Source: Phyto melanocephala
Lineage: Eukaryota; Arthropoda; Insecta; Diptera; Rhinophoridae
Assembly: GCA_941918925.1 (NCBI GenBank)
Contig: OW799237.1
Coordinates: 91,609,015-91,673,014, forward strand
DNA length: 64,000 nt
Direction: 5' to 3'
Below are positions 61,101 through 63,722 of this stretch, piece by piece. Every line of letters starts with the position of its first letter. Position 1 is the first letter of the stretch. Made by a program: the position numbers and the translations under genes. A model generated the notes under the pieces. It searched no databases and was not told the origin of the DNA. It saw only the letters and a list, made by a program, of their open reading frames with translations.

Positions 61101-63221
61101 TTCTCAAAATCAGCTAGAAAAGAGTAGTAGGCGTGGCACCTTCAATAAAAATTTAATACATTTTATTGGATATCTAGAAAACTATTACATCAATGTTCCC
61201 AAAATTGTGTGTCTTATTCAAGCCGAAAATCAACACAATCGGAGCAAGGAACAAAAAATTCTCTGTGTGATATATTTCACCATCTATGAATGTTGCGAGT
61301 TCGATCCTTAACATTTTAATAAAAATTTTACAATTTAACCAAATAATTGGAATAAGAGGGAGGAGTGGTACGTCCTATACAAAAAAAATATATTTAATGT
61401 CATATCTACAGTACTATAATTGTTACAGGCTTTAAATTCTGTGTAAATGGCAGCAATATCACTTTACTTTTCCGCTCGCAGAATCGAAAGGATCAGGCCA
61501 GGGGACTTGGAACTCCACATTTAAAAAAATGCATTTGATGTTATTTGTGAAAAACTGTCATCTCTATTATGTATGAGTTAAGTAAAAGCTACTTTAAATA
61601 ATAATTTACTACTTAGAACCGAATTTAGCAAGGATAGAGAAAGGGGGAGTTATGCCCTCAGACATATGAAATATTATTGTAGCAGTTTTTGTATACCTAG
61701 GAAATGGTAATAATAATATCAGATAATATCAAAATCTATCTCCTAATGAATCCAATACAAAATGTGTGTTGAGGTCGGCAAAGCTGACCGGGTTCTGCTT
61801 GTTTTATATAAATATATAGAAATAAGCAACTGATCAGAATTTGGAACGTTTAATAAAATTTCATGCTGACCTGTTACCAAGAGCGATAAAGATTTTTACA
61901 ATATCAGTGATAGCATTTGGTGATGTACTTTTTGACTGGAATAAAATACATACATATATTTTACCTTGTGTATTCTTAGCTTCTCATATTAAAACTTAAC
62001 TTGTGATTTAAAAAAAAACACACACACACACTCACAAAGAATATATAAAAAGACCTTAAAAAACTTTTGTGACATCTTGTCACAACAAACTTTATGTCTT
62101 TTTTGGCAACCCGTTAAACCTTTAAACTTTTAAAGTAAACGGTTGTTAATGTCAACACATTCGGGATTCATGATTTTTGAGGTAATGATGGTGATGATGG
62201 CAGAAATGGCAAAGTTGGCTTCTTTTTTTACATACATTCGCCATTTCTGTATATTACGTTTACATTACGCTCGCCGTCAATGCCACAAACAATAAACAAA
62301 ACTTGTCTTTTAACACAACAAAAGCACAAGACATTAAATTTAAATGGAATAAGAAATAAAACTATAAAAACAGATGGATAGATGATGGATGCTTGTAAGT
62401 GCAGCCAACTCACAACGAACATATGTACCAAAAAATATTGTGTGTGTGTGTGTGTGTGTCTGTTTGTGCAACTTCGAGTAAGAATGATTTAACTTTGAAT
62501 AATCTACAAGACTGTTTTGATATATTCTATGTTTAGCATTTTTTTCTTCTTCTTTTTGAGTGTTGAATGTTAAATATCTAAGTACTTGAACGTTTTAAAA
62601 AGACTGACCTCATTTGTATTCCAACGATGACGTTGTGACGGAAAACTGTCAGCTCTTGGCAAGCTTTCCAAATTGTCTGGTAGTTTGATGGGATCTCCAT
62701 CTGAAAATAAAAGTTAAAAACAGCAACAATAAATAAACAGACATTAGAATACAATAAATATTTCGTTTATTTTTTCTAACGTATTTACTCCTTGAAAAAG
62801 GACATTTTTAAGTACATAAAAAGAAAAACATCGCCAGCAACAACAGCCAGAAATCAATTTGTGTTCAAACGGCTTCTGGGAGTTTAAAAATATAAAAACA
62901 CAAACAAAAAAACAAAAAAGAAAACACTTGAATACTTAAACAAATCAATTTGTTGCAAAAGCAAAAAAAAAAGTGAAATTAAACAGTAATATGTACAGTT
63001 AAAGTTTGTAATAAAAAAAAAAGAGTTAATGCATTTTTATTTTAATGACAAAAACAATTTCAGGAATTAATAAATATACATTTACATTTTTAGAAAATAC
63101 AATTTTAATTGGAATGTTTAGGTGGACATTTTATATACATGTCCACCAGAAAACTCCATTACATAAAACAGATTCTTCAATTGCTTACTAAGTGCTTACC
63201 AAGAGCGTTACTAGGAGACAT
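8126..63221 (-). CDS. Camta: Camta, calmodulin-binding transcription activator (21 coding exons)
   Basis: Whole coding gene, joined from 21 exons listed separately. The 5,484-nt frame predicts 1,827 residues. Domain order seen: CG-1 DNA-binding domain about residues 30-180; cysteine-rich motif DCGCGDASCADGKTC near 215-230; Q/N-rich low-complexity region 290-1000; TIG/IPT domain about 1027-1107 (ICDFSPDWSYPEGG); ankyrin repeats about 1190-1290 (GMTLLHLAAALGY, GYTPL, QTPLDVAHNKGH); four IQ-like motifs about 1630-1785; basic C-terminus. This is the CAMTA family order. Family knowledge: CAMTAs are nuclear, bind CGCG-type sites through CG-1 and are tuned by Ca2+/calmodulin through IQ motifs; fly Camta promotes rhodopsin deactivation. 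All introns are GT-AG and every exon phase joins without a stop. Alternative exons or promoters cannot be excluded; 5'UTR exons and the poly(A) site were not located. Confidence 0.96.
8791..9961 (+). mobile_element. hAT element with intact ends and hATC relic
   Basis: Ends are a perfect 10-bp inverted repeat CAGCGTTGCC...GGCAACGCTG. The flanks GTGAGTAC (8783-8790) and GTGAGGAC (9962-9969) are an 8-bp duplication with one change. TTGGTTA words recur next to both ends, as in hAT subterminal repeats. A plus-strand frame near 9272-9496 reads LMSLPHSSAAAERIFSLLSL, the C-terminal dimerisation (hATC) signature. The rest of the transposase is missing, so this is a non-autonomous deletion derivative lying in the last Camta intron. 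Confidence 0.92.
10065..10752 (+). mobile_element. Helentron-like HINE/mini-me repeat, copy A
   Basis: Starts TATACCCTTCACACAG with a nearby complement (AAAAAGGGTATATA), has a (GTCY)n tract at about 10198-10228, an A/T-rich variable middle, a second TACCCTTCAC word in inverse order near the right end, then a stem-loop ATTCGGCACGGCCGAAT and the end GCGCTCTTACTTG. Subterminal inverted repeats, microsatellite and a 3' stem-loop are the plan of DINE-1/mini-me elements, which derive from Helentrons. No protein is encoded. Confidence 0.75.
11053..11989 (-). mobile_element. diverged Helentron-like repeat, copy E
   Basis: Minus-strand relative of copy A. The 3' end (CAAGTAAGTATGCTATATTC, then a GCAGTGCCGAATTC hairpin remnant) lies at 11053 and the 5' part (TTTCACACGGAATGACAAAC) at about 11935. 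A degraded GTCY tract is near 11840-11860. Much more decayed than copies A-D. Confidence 0.55.
11990..13144. other. Camta intron 20, distal part
   Basis: Intron between exons 20 and 21. Nothing coding was recognised; one small hairpin AACGATATTTC...TATCGTT near 12017-12036 was noted. Confidence 0.4.
13145..13219 (-). CDS. Camta: Camta coding exon 20 (fourth IQ-like motif)
   Basis: Completes Lys, then reads RTYSQSTQNQAARKIQQFMR and QSRI. The segment AARKIQQFMRQSR is a degenerate IQ motif. Acceptor TTTTAAG, donor GTGAGT. Confidence 0.95.
   Translation of the reverse strand, partial: TYLFAVYAKSSCQKNSTVHATIPY
13281..13701 (-). CDS. Camta: Camta coding exon 19 (IQ motifs 1-3)
   Basis: Completes Asp, then reads TEQRELYEAAKCIQKAYRSY and goes on with three IQ-type calmodulin-binding motifs: CIQKAYRSYKGRQK, VIQNYYRRYKQFAY and VIQHGYRSYCRNKR. 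A Ser/Gly-rich tail follows, ending SGPLK. Known role of the motifs: calmodulin binding, the calcium input of the protein. The separating intron to exon 18 is 59 bases. Donor GTGAGT. Confidence 0.97.
13761..14136 (-). CDS. Camta: Camta coding exon 18
   Basis: Reads NEADEMMVLGSPMTEPLNTE and continues to FEADFSKLTLT. Rich in Ser/Pro, with many SP motifs (STPCSSLSPASSGPLQSPAS), then the conserved YPFEADFSKLTLT. 125 codons plus one base. It is separated from exon 17 by a 69-base intron. Donor GTAATT. Confidence 0.95.
14206..14273 (-). CDS. Camta: Camta coding exon 17
   Basis: Completes Gly, then reads DSDAKVLTLAEHIIAAMPER and IK. The VLTLAEHIIAAMPERIK helix is a family-typical segment just ahead of the IQ region. 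It follows a 7.9-kb intron filled with Helitrons and MITEs. Acceptor TTTTAG, donor GTTAGT. Confidence 0.95.
15032..16045 (+). mobile_element. non-autonomous Helitron, first of a head-to-tail pair
   Basis: Begins A|TCTATATATATAAAAGTGA, followed by a long (GT)n run at about 15057-15096 and then CTATAGACTCTGAAACTGTA. It contains seven ~122-bp tandem units (starts near 15188, 15311, 15431, 15554, 15679, 15800, 15921), each with GTGGGCGGGGCCACGCCC or a variant. The 3' side has GGGGCGTAGCAACGCGCGCC, a GC-rich hairpin, and ends TTTTCTA exactly where the next copy begins. The canonical CTAG is reduced to CTA at the junction. Confidence 0.85.
15188..16050 (+). repeat. ~122-bp tandem repeat array inside the Helitron
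   Basis: Seven units of about 120-125 bp, each a palindromic GC core (GTGGGCGGGGCCACGCCC) followed by an A-rich spacer, then ACTTGCACTGGACCGATTTT, CTGAAACTTTGCACACATAT and GAGCTGTCATGACT. The later units change GGGGCC to AGTGCC. The neighbouring copy (16191-16860) has the same array with one unit fewer. Confidence 0.9.
16046..16922 (+). mobile_element. non-autonomous Helitron, second copy
   Basis: Starts TCTATATATATAAAAGTGA directly at the end of the first copy, has a shorter (GT)n run, six tandem units (near 16191, 16313, 16433, 16554, 16678, 16798) and ends with the hairpin GGGGCGTAGCAACGCGCGCC then GGCTTTGGCTAG before a T. TC start, 3' hairpin, CTAG end and insertion before T are the Helitron signature. 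No RepHel is encoded. Confidence 0.9.
17182..17561. mobile_element. 380-bp MITE with GGGCCAATTC ends
   Basis: Inverted termini GGGCCAATTCAAAGTAG and its near complement at 17545-17561. The inner part holds an inverted pair CTCTCTCTGAGAG...CTCTCTGAGAGA near 17350-17395. No clean target duplication was seen, so the superfamily is left open. Confidence 0.7.
17844..18031 (+). repeat. three hairpin-bearing imperfect repeats
   Basis: CCTATACCTTTGTATAGG (17844-17861), CCTATACCTCTGTATAGG (17948-17965) and the decayed CCTATACCATTGTATAAG (18014-18031), each followed by GAAGTCG and an AATAA-rich segment. Each core is a self-complementary stem. Their origin is unknown. Confidence 0.75.
18477..18663. mobile_element. 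P-element-like MITE, copy 2
   Basis: 187 bp. Left end CATGGTGTAATCACATAAGG, right end (read on the other strand) CAGGGTACACATAAACACGG. Perfect 8-bp duplication GCCCCTAC (18469-18476, 18664-18671). It carries a (GA)n tract near 18508-18525 that copy 1 lacks. Confidence 0.9.
18672..20052. other. Camta intron 16, middle part
   Basis: Intronic DNA. A fragment AGGCCGAGGCCACGAAATGA at 19093-19112 matches the terminus of the TAA-flanked MITE at 43308 and is the only repeat recognised here. Confidence 0.5.
20061..20266. mobile_element. hAT-type MITE (CAAGGCAT family), copy 2
   Basis: 206 bp with perfect 24-bp inverted ends starting CAAGGCATATTTATTCATCA. Perfect 8-bp duplication AACAATAC (20053-20060, 20267-20274). 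The TIR start and duplication size fit hAT. It serves as the empty-site reference for the nested copy at 4249. Confidence 0.95.
20797..21110. repeat. decayed repeat related to 23190-23330
   Basis: Shares CCATGACTCTGGCTCATAAA and adjoining bases with 23209-23228, and later a TCTCATGTGGATTGGTATCG-type stretch with 23300-23320. The spacing differs, so these are two decayed copies of one element. Possibly part of a DDE transposase gene; this is not certain. Confidence 0.5.
21120..22173. other. Camta intron 16, proximal part
   Basis: AT-rich intronic sequence without recognised genes. A (TAG)n-like run near 22115-22150 lies just downstream of the exon 16 donor. Confidence 0.4.
22174..22302 (-). 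CDS. Camta: Camta coding exon 16 (acidic linker)
   Basis: Completes Cys, then reads EVSTGDSSPLPDNNNDDDTS and TIDNDDCIDDVTLRNKNIDA and VV. Strongly acidic, Asn/Asp-rich. Donor GTCAGT. The frame also stays open through the donor for several codons, so the boundary rests on phase agreement with exon 17. Confidence 0.87.
22598..22716 (-). CDS. Camta: Camta coding exon 15 (linker)
   Basis: Completes Ser, then reads LDAHDNFSNSIESPLDTIGT, ATNTTNSLLSPLRKMDFAL and one base of Cys. Ser/Thr-rich with two SP motifs. The intron before it is only 69 bases. Donor GTAAGT. Confidence 0.91.
22786..22905 (-). CDS. Camta: Camta coding exon 14 (linker)
   Basis: Completes Ser, then reads NQSPPNNSRFSKRSSIDSGI and SMDIRPKPLKSFKDITRLH. 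The RSSIDSGIS segment is a plausible basophilic-kinase phosphorylation site; that is inference. Acceptor TTTGCAG, donor GTAAAA. Confidence 0.92.
23190..24345 (-). pseudogene. relic of a DDE (IS630/Tc1-like) transposase
   Basis: On the minus strand, about 24345 to 23975 reads IAGVIGLFFVMDESPRLLVN, GNRYRTSVYFW, then GDM, stop, FQQDDEKYHSVYDTIKLLKT. It aligns by eye with the transposase pattern GVIGPFFFE...VNGxRY...DMWFQQDGATCHT. Stops and shifts break it. The left part (23190-23460) shares sequence with 20797-21110. It lies in a Camta intron. Confidence 0.65.
24726..24832 (-). CDS. Camta: Camta coding exon 13 (linker)
   Basis: Reads LSNEDSDDHPTFAIFDSTDS, then QRSHDGVFLRPVAVA and two bases of Ser. 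No known fold is visible; it is a linker between ankyrin repeats and IQ motifs. Acceptor TTTGACAG, donor GTAATT. Confidence 0.92.
24893..24998 (-). CDS. Camta: Camta coding exon 12 (end of ankyrin region)
   Basis: Completes Gly, then reads HKTIVAEIYRLEHERQRKQS and RGSLTSLSINLNKYS. The HKTIVAEIYRLE helix closes the ankyrin block; the Arg/Gln-rich and Ser-rich tail is a linker. Acceptor TTTTTTAG, donor GTAAGT. Confidence 0.95.
25062..25183 (-). CDS. Camta: Camta coding exon 11 (ankyrin repeats)
   Basis: Reads TWACSRGYLDTAVLLYKWNQ, then NALKIKNYAQQTPLDVAHNK, plus two bases of Gly. Typical CAMTA ankyrin units. The donor is GTAATA after GGG, among the weaker donors of the gene, and the introns on both sides are short (63-64 bases). 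Confidence 0.96.
25248..26735 (-). CDS. Camta: Camta coding exon 10 (TIG domain, first ankyrin)
   Basis: 496 codons, phase 0. The first third is N/Q/S-rich; an acidic patch (EAGDEDTDDVFANLDAFDML, then VEFPELDLDD) looks like a transactivation segment. The TIG/IPT domain runs from ICDFSPDW to VMFEYK, with GPW and LRCYCPSHE in place. After a coiled segment around TTIEETMQSK the exon enters the ankyrin repeats (GMTLLHLAAALGYNKLVCAL). The exon begins with an in-frame ATG immediately after the acceptor, so an internal promoter could give a CG-1-less protein; that is speculation. Confidence 0.96.
26736..27859. other. Camta intron 9, proximal part
   Basis: Intron between exons 9 and 10. No gene or repeat was recognised with confidence before the Helentron-like copy at 27860. 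Confidence 0.4.
27860..28710 (-). mobile_element. Helentron-like HINE/mini-me repeat, copy B
   Basis: Minus-strand copy of the family at 10065. The 3' end CAAGTAAGAGCGCTATATTC lies at 27860 with the CGGCCGTGCCG hairpin; the 5' end with GTGAAGGGTATA is at 28700-28710. The middle (28030-28310) is an A-rich, T-interrupted tract. A GACA/GACG tract near 28548-28578 is the complement of (GTCY)n. It ends only about 190 bases from the exon 9 donor. Confidence 0.78.
28903..30294 (-). CDS. Camta: Camta coding exon 9 (giant Q/N-rich exon)
   Basis: 464 codons, phase 0 at both ends. It opens LYSRWADKRAIRDSSNSMD, conserved in CAMTAs, then becomes low complexity: His/Gly-rich, then many runs of Gln and Asn with Thr and Ser, ending in a serine-rich stretch and NNDIENAQ. 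The Gln runs use mixed CAA and CAG codons. The compositional bias is like that of prion-like or transcription-activation regions; function is inferred. Donor GTAAGA. Confidence 0.94.
30363..30614 (-). CDS. Camta: Camta coding exon 8 (Cys-rich motif)
   Basis: Reads TAETVESIVCQLMEKQRLSR, then QAALVKQLDCGCGDASCADG, then KTCTHPVMRR and on to VVVGPK. The cluster of cysteines (CGCGDASCADGKTC) is conserved in animal CAMTAs and is a possible metal-binding or nuclear-retention segment; that role is inference. Exactly 84 codons in phase 0. The intron between exons 8 and 7 is only 66 bases. Confidence 0.96.
30681..30736 (-). CDS. Camta: Camta coding exon 7 (acidic linker)
   Basis: Completes a Leu codon, then reads STVTSDDESDSGNDIEIS, an acidic serine-rich linker after CG-1. 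Acceptor TTGACAG, donor GTAAAA, which is weaker than most donors in the gene. Confidence 0.93.
30840..32600. repeat. decayed fly repeats in Camta intron 6
   Basis: Contains a GTCCGTCTGTCCGT tract at about 30880-30893, two ~120-bp units sharing AAATTTGGCACAGAGCCT (near 31108 and 31228) and two ~230-bp units sharing CGCCCACTT, GGATTATT and GGTCTG words (32210-32590). They look like decayed non-autonomous Helitron or Helentron tandem units. No coding sequence was recognised. Confidence 0.55.
32871..33662 (+). mobile_element. Helentron-like HINE/mini-me repeat, copy C
   Basis: Starts TATACCCTTCACACAGCG, has GTCCGTCTGTCCGTGTG at about 33004-33020, a long T-rich middle (33275-33480) and ends with TTCGGCACGGCCGAA and CACTCTTACTTG. 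Plus strand; closely similar to copy A. Confidence 0.78.
34008..34152 (-). CDS. Camta: Camta coding exon 6 (end of CG-1)
   Basis: Reads NPDIVLVHYLNVPYPDDNKM, then AVIAPSISLWGDKKEWTKEE, then LVSQLKPM and one base of a Leu codon. This closes the CG-1 domain. The intron before it is only about 120 bases, in contrast with the multi-kilobase introns around it. Donor GTAAGT. Confidence 0.97.
34274..34345 (-). CDS. Camta: Camta coding exon 5 (CG-1)
   Basis: Reads CIYGCYVHSAILPTFHRRCY then WLLQ, a conserved CG-1 segment. Exactly 72 bases, phase 0 at both ends; acceptor TTTCTAG, donor GTACAA. Phase-0 ends mean that skipping it would keep the frame but break the DNA-binding fold. Confidence 0.97.
34346..35573. 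other. Camta intron 4, proximal part
   Basis: Apart from the short frame at 34719-34838, this is A/T-rich intronic DNA without recognised features. Confidence 0.4.
34719..34838 (-). other. short coding-like frame, 39 codons
   Basis: Reads MPSLRKLQQKELDVWLVPSL then NELDYETAVYQKYKNLLYL. Its composition looks like real protein, unlike the surrounding homopolymer-rich intron. No flanking exon was joined. It may be a fragment of a retrocopied gene, an unrecognised nested exon or chance. The product is unknown. Confidence 0.3.
35584..36314 (+). mobile_element. 5'-truncated non-LTR retrotransposon with RNase H
   Basis: Flanked by TATATTGTTA on both sides (35574-35583, 36315-36324), so it is a precise insertion. 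The frame shows the end of an RNase H domain (EIIWIPSQHELIGNEKADKL) and then a zinc-knuckle-like CRACEEEDETLVHYLCHCPA, ending GTGFLD and stop at 36177. One in-frame TAA at 35878 breaks it. The 3' end is a T run followed by AACCTAACCTAACC. The layout fits RNase-H-bearing insect LINEs of the I/LOA/R1 group. It lacks the reverse transcriptase. Confidence 0.88.
36325..37019. other. Camta intron 3-5 spacer, nothing recognised
   Basis: An open frame of about 100 codons at 36701-37009 has no recognisable motif and is not supported by splice sites. Confidence 0.35.
37020..38375 (+). pseudogene. DDE transposase relics (IS630/Tc1-like), split by a LINE
   Basis: 37030-37200 reads GPFFVFDENGVPTNGTGIRY then NM, stop, FQQDVATCHT, a DDE core. 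From 37260 a second piece reads KWQDTHGKYTIEQRVKAIQA (once the LINE is removed), then YYKNWHLNQNAFRALRDSSG, an N-terminal helix-turn-helix region; 38215-38370 holds RDSVAKEQSTSTHHRAQQLN-like and HGGHLVDILFH, the typical C-terminus. The order (core, then N-terminus, then C-terminus) means at least two copies. The R1-like LINE at 37288-37970 sits inside. Confidence 0.72.
37288..37970 (+). mobile_element. 5'-truncated R1-clade-like LINE with poly(A)
   Basis: Perfect 16-bp target duplication ACATGGAAAGTACACA (37272-37287, 37971-37986) and a poly(A) of about 19 at 37952-37970. It encodes an uninterrupted C-terminal frame to TAA at 37787, with the family-typical STKGRWTYKLIPNIAVW, FYLTQYMTDHGAFRQYLHRV and a zinc-knuckle CPECPEEAENAEHVVFRCPR. 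The absence of stops and the perfect duplication indicate a recent insertion. GC content is visibly higher than that of its surroundings. Confidence 0.92.
38376..39900. other. intronic stretch, nothing recognised
   Basis: AT-rich sequence with a short (GA)n run near 39097-39112 and an (AAAC)n run near 39611-39635. No coding sequence or repeat family was recognised. Confidence 0.4.
39901..40304. mobile_element. MITE with GTCCCCATACAAAAAA ends
   Basis: The left terminus GGTGATTGCGTCCCCATACA and the complement at 40276-40304 (read on the other strand GGTTGTTTGGTCCCCATACA) form inverted ends. TTA lies close to both outer ends and a wider GTACATTA is shared, so the exact boundary is uncertain. 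Confidence 0.65.
40305..42305. other. intronic stretch near exon 4
   Basis: No gene was recognised. GTCTGTCTGTCTTTC at 41891-41905 may be the remnant of a mini-me tract. Confidence 0.4.
42306..42441 (-). CDS. Camta: Camta coding exon 4 (CG-1 basic core)
   Basis: Reads PKSGSLLLYSRKKVRYRRDG then YCWKKRKDGKTTREDHMKLK and VQGTE. This is the most basic and most conserved part of CG-1, which contacts DNA and also looks like a nuclear localisation signal. The exon begins with the last base of an Arg codon; donor GTGAGT. Confidence 0.97.
42722..42941 (+). mobile_element. tRNA-derived SINE, copy 2
   Basis: Plus-strand copy. Perfect 12-bp target duplication TATTGTACGATT (42710-42721, 42942-42953). 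The 5' end has a short internal duplication (CCCCGGTGGACTA twice), then GGTCTGCTAGTTT, a B-box variant GGTTTCGATTCCC, the shared body and a tail CTACCTAAATTAACC. It lies about 280 bases upstream of exon 4 in the transcript direction. Confidence 0.92.
43308..43502. mobile_element. 195-bp MITE, TAA target duplication
   Basis: Ends GGCCGAGGCCACGCAATGAG and, on the other strand, GGCAGAGGCCACGCAATGAA. TAA on both sides (43305-43307, 43503-43505). The inside has repeated GAGCGGC words. TAA/TTA duplication with GGC-type ends fits PIF/Harbinger. Confidence 0.85.
43999..44066 (-). CDS. Camta: Camta coding exon 3 (CG-1)
   Basis: Reads EIAAILISFDKHNDWQSKEV then KT and two bases of an Arg codon. It matches the CG-1 helix that begins EIAAIL in animal CAMTAs. 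Acceptor TTTTCAG, donor GTTAGT. Confidence 0.96.
44067..45218. other. Camta intron 2, proximal part
   Basis: AT-rich intron adjoining exon 3 with an (AC)n/(ATAC)n tract at about 44708-44740. Nothing else was recognised. Confidence 0.4.
45227..45377. mobile_element. P-element-like MITE, copy 3
   Basis: 151 bp in inverse orientation to copies 1 and 2. Ends CAGGGTACACTTATACAAGG and, on the other strand, CATGGTGTAATTACATAAGA. Perfect 8-bp duplication GTTTATAG (45219-45226, 45378-45385). Confidence 0.92.
46660..47200 (-). pseudogene. DDE transposase relic interrupted by a SINE
   Basis: On the minus strand, before the SINE, MWFQQNRAIAHT (near 47060-47100) corresponds to DMWFQQDGATCHT; after the SINE come AHSPDLPETIFKLNANVVAE and IRALRS, stop, IFKDVMEIALKWG, the C-terminal part. 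The frame is shifted and stopped. Same transposase family as at 24000, 37100, 55700 and 60200. Confidence 0.68.
46894..47048 (+). mobile_element. tRNA-derived SINE, copy 3 (internally deleted)
   Basis: Target duplication AAAGTGTGGG (46884-46893, 47049-47058). It starts GTTCCCCGGTAGACAAGTCA, lacks the B box region, and keeps the shared GGACCCAAGTGAGCTGCACA and a tail ending CTACCTATCTACC. It is inserted in a transposase relic, so it is younger than that relic. Confidence 0.9.
47200..49906. other. Camta intron 2, middle part
   Basis: Long AT-rich intron sequence; a G run at 48913-48921 and CA/CATA microsatellites around 48980-49010, 49140-49165 and 49255-49280. No genes recognised. Confidence 0.4.
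49907..50440 (-). mobile_element. Helitron fragment with helicase C-terminus and 3' end
   Basis: On the minus strand a frame (50437-50075) reads LLQFPLRLAFAITINKAQGQ, SLTIAGLILENSCFSHGQLY, VTCSRVGTPNNLYVF: the end of the Pif1-like helicase of Helitron RepHel. About 140 bases later comes the Helitron 3' end: hairpin GGTCCAGCAATGTGGACC, then GGGTCAGCTAG before a T. The 5' part, including the Rep nuclease, is absent. Its end differs from the Helitrons at 15032-16922, so it is a different family. Confidence 0.9.
50715..51600 (+). pseudogene. mariner transposase relic
   Basis: Reads ERYMWDVLLYFFNLKANLKQ, AEAYGGRAISV, stop, TCERWLES, matching the mariner N-terminal helix-turn-helix (REVLLYFFNLKK...AEAYG). 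Further on STPKPSMEIK corresponds to the STAKPNIHG region and later residues to the C-terminus. It is broken by many stops and shifts; terminal inverted repeats were not identified. Confidence 0.75.
51870..52688 (-). mobile_element. Helentron-like HINE/mini-me repeat, copy D
   Basis: Minus-strand copy. 3' end CAAGTAAGAGTGCTATATTC and the CGGCCATGCCG hairpin at 51870-51900; A-rich middle 52040-52265; GACA/GACG tract near 52528-52556; 5' end near 52688 with a slightly changed AAGGTTATA instead of AAGGGTATA. Confidence 0.78.
52689..54210. other. intronic stretch, nothing recognised
   Basis: AT-rich; short GGTTGGATGGTT repeats near 53630-53675. No coding sequence was recognised. Confidence 0.4.
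54211..55228 (-). mobile_element. Tc1/mariner element with internal deletion
   Basis: Terminal repeats begin AAGAATGAGATC on both ends (imperfect over about 28 bp) and TA flanks both sides (54209-54210, 55229-55230). The minus-strand frame from 55079 shows a helix-turn-helix N-terminus (RTYKSIANEIKVSRQTVSRV), the first catalytic Asp region MDDETYV and, after a frameshift near 54600, NPPNCPELRPIERYWALVKR, the last catalytic block. The middle block with the second Asp is missing. So the ends are intact but the enzyme is dead. Confidence 0.9.
55292..56500 (+). repeat. decayed Helentron-like copy F, split by transposase relic
   Basis: 55292-55330 keeps ATACCCTTCACACCAGATTG; the next recognisable part, with GTCCGTCTGTACGTCCGTGT at about 56279-56298, TTGAAATCAACTTTTGAA and GGTATTGAAAATCAGCCATT, lies beyond the transposase relic. 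The order matches copies A and C, so the relic appears to have been inserted in it. Boundaries are approximate. Confidence 0.5.
55390..56090 (-). pseudogene. DDE (IS630/Tc1-like) transposase relic
   Basis: Minus strand: KIIFSDEAYFH near 56020, then ITIDCVVRFEERRHHWPYFF and ENEDGTTITVNADTYRPSLT, MNDVYF, stop, QYGATCHTSHDML, and further on LTPFDYFLWGAV, AKIETIEHLKADIRDAIADI and EANRGNHINKIIFNF. The whole second half of a transposase is readable, with several stops and shifts. No inverted ends were found. Confidence 0.82.
56501..58586. other. intronic stretch, nothing recognised
   Basis: AT-rich Camta intron 2; no gene, repeat family or splice-supported exon was recognised. Confidence 0.4.
58587..59299. 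mobile_element. 713-bp MITE with GGCGCACAATTGG ends
   Basis: Ends ATGCTAGGCGCACAATTGGG and, on the other strand, ATGCTCGGCGCACAATTGGA, extending through ACGAACGACGAATTT. Words related to CGAACGACGAA recur inside both ends. No clear target duplication; superfamily open. The plus-strand frame within it has no known motif. Confidence 0.78.
60095..60290 (-). pseudogene. N-terminal transposase relic
   Basis: Minus strand reads ERYTIEQRVFIIE, stop, YLKNNEILADAVRKLHTKYG, RNIVKTSSTVKRKIQDWIH. It matches the helix-turn-helix N-terminus seen in the relic at 37260/37987 (YTIEQRVKAIQAYYKNW). Confidence 0.7.
60300..62608. other. Camta intron 2, distal part
   Basis: Apart from the repeat end at 61770, AT-rich intronic DNA; (GT)n at about 62437-62459 near exon 2. 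No coding sequence recognised. Confidence 0.4.
61770..61802 (+). repeat. 3' end of a second Helentron-like family
   Basis: Stem-loop GGTCGGCAAAGCTGACC followed by GGGTTCTGCTTG and T-rich DNA. The pattern (stem-loop, about 8 bases, CTTG) parallels the ends of copies A-D. The rest of the element upstream could not be bounded. Confidence 0.5.
62609..62700 (-). CDS. Camta: Camta coding exon 2 (start of CG-1 domain)
   Basis: Reads DGDPIKLPDNLESLPRADSF then PSQRHRWNTNE, the conserved N-terminal lead-in and first part of the CG-1 domain. Acceptor TTTTCAG, donor GTCAGT. It is separated from exon 3 by an 18.5-kb intron packed with transposons, the longest intron of the gene. Confidence 0.95.
63200..63221 (-). 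CDS. Camta: Camta coding exon 1 (start codon)
   Basis: Encodes MSPSNAL plus the first base of an Asp codon, then a strong donor GGTAAGC. The start was chosen because this short ATG exon joins in phase to the conserved DGDPIKLP beginning of exon 2. The upstream bases are A/T-rich and no nearer in-frame ATG was seen. Other isoforms may start elsewhere. Confidence 0.85.
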
Positions 63222-63382
63222 GATTTTTTATATGCTTTACTTAACTTCAAGAGCCTCTTTTTTCGCAATTAATAAGCGCTAATATCATCCCTACCAAAAA
63301 CAGTTTAATCATGCCTTCTCCTTACGCACTGCTTAAAAAAGGTAGCAGCAAGTAAGGGAGAAATGTATAAAAATATTATTAA

Positions 63383-63700
63383 GGCTATAATACACGGCAT
63401 GATTTTTACATCTGACTTTTAAATTCGTGAGACATATGTAAATCTACATGTCTGTCAAAATTGTATTTTTACAGGCAACCGTCGCTGACTGCTTTGCAGC
63501 AGCAGAGATTTCTGCCCACGGCTGAAGTCACATGTTTTGAAAGAAGAAAATAGAGCGCGCTCTAATTGAAATTTTGTCAGATGTCTCAACACATGTTTTT
63601 TTACAGAAGTAATATTTTAAAGGTAACACACGACATGTTCGTACTAGCAGTGGAGAATTTGACAAGTCAAATGTAAAAAACATGCCATGTATTAGCTGCT
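63383..63700. mobile_element. 318-bp MITE flanked by TTAA
   Basis: Ends GGCTATAATACACGGCATGA and, on the other strand, GCAGCTAATACATGGCATGT, continuing through TTTTACATYTGACTT. TTAA is on both sides (63379-63382, 63701-63704), as in piggyBac-type insertions. It lies about 160 bases upstream of the Camta start codon. Confidence 0.68.
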
Positions 63701-63722
63701 TTAAGTAAATAAGTAATGTCCA

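Noticed and set aside
62690..62700. ATG at the start of exon 2 as the Camta start
   Set aside because: It is out of frame with the conserved DGDPIKLP reading; exon 1 supplies an in-phase start.
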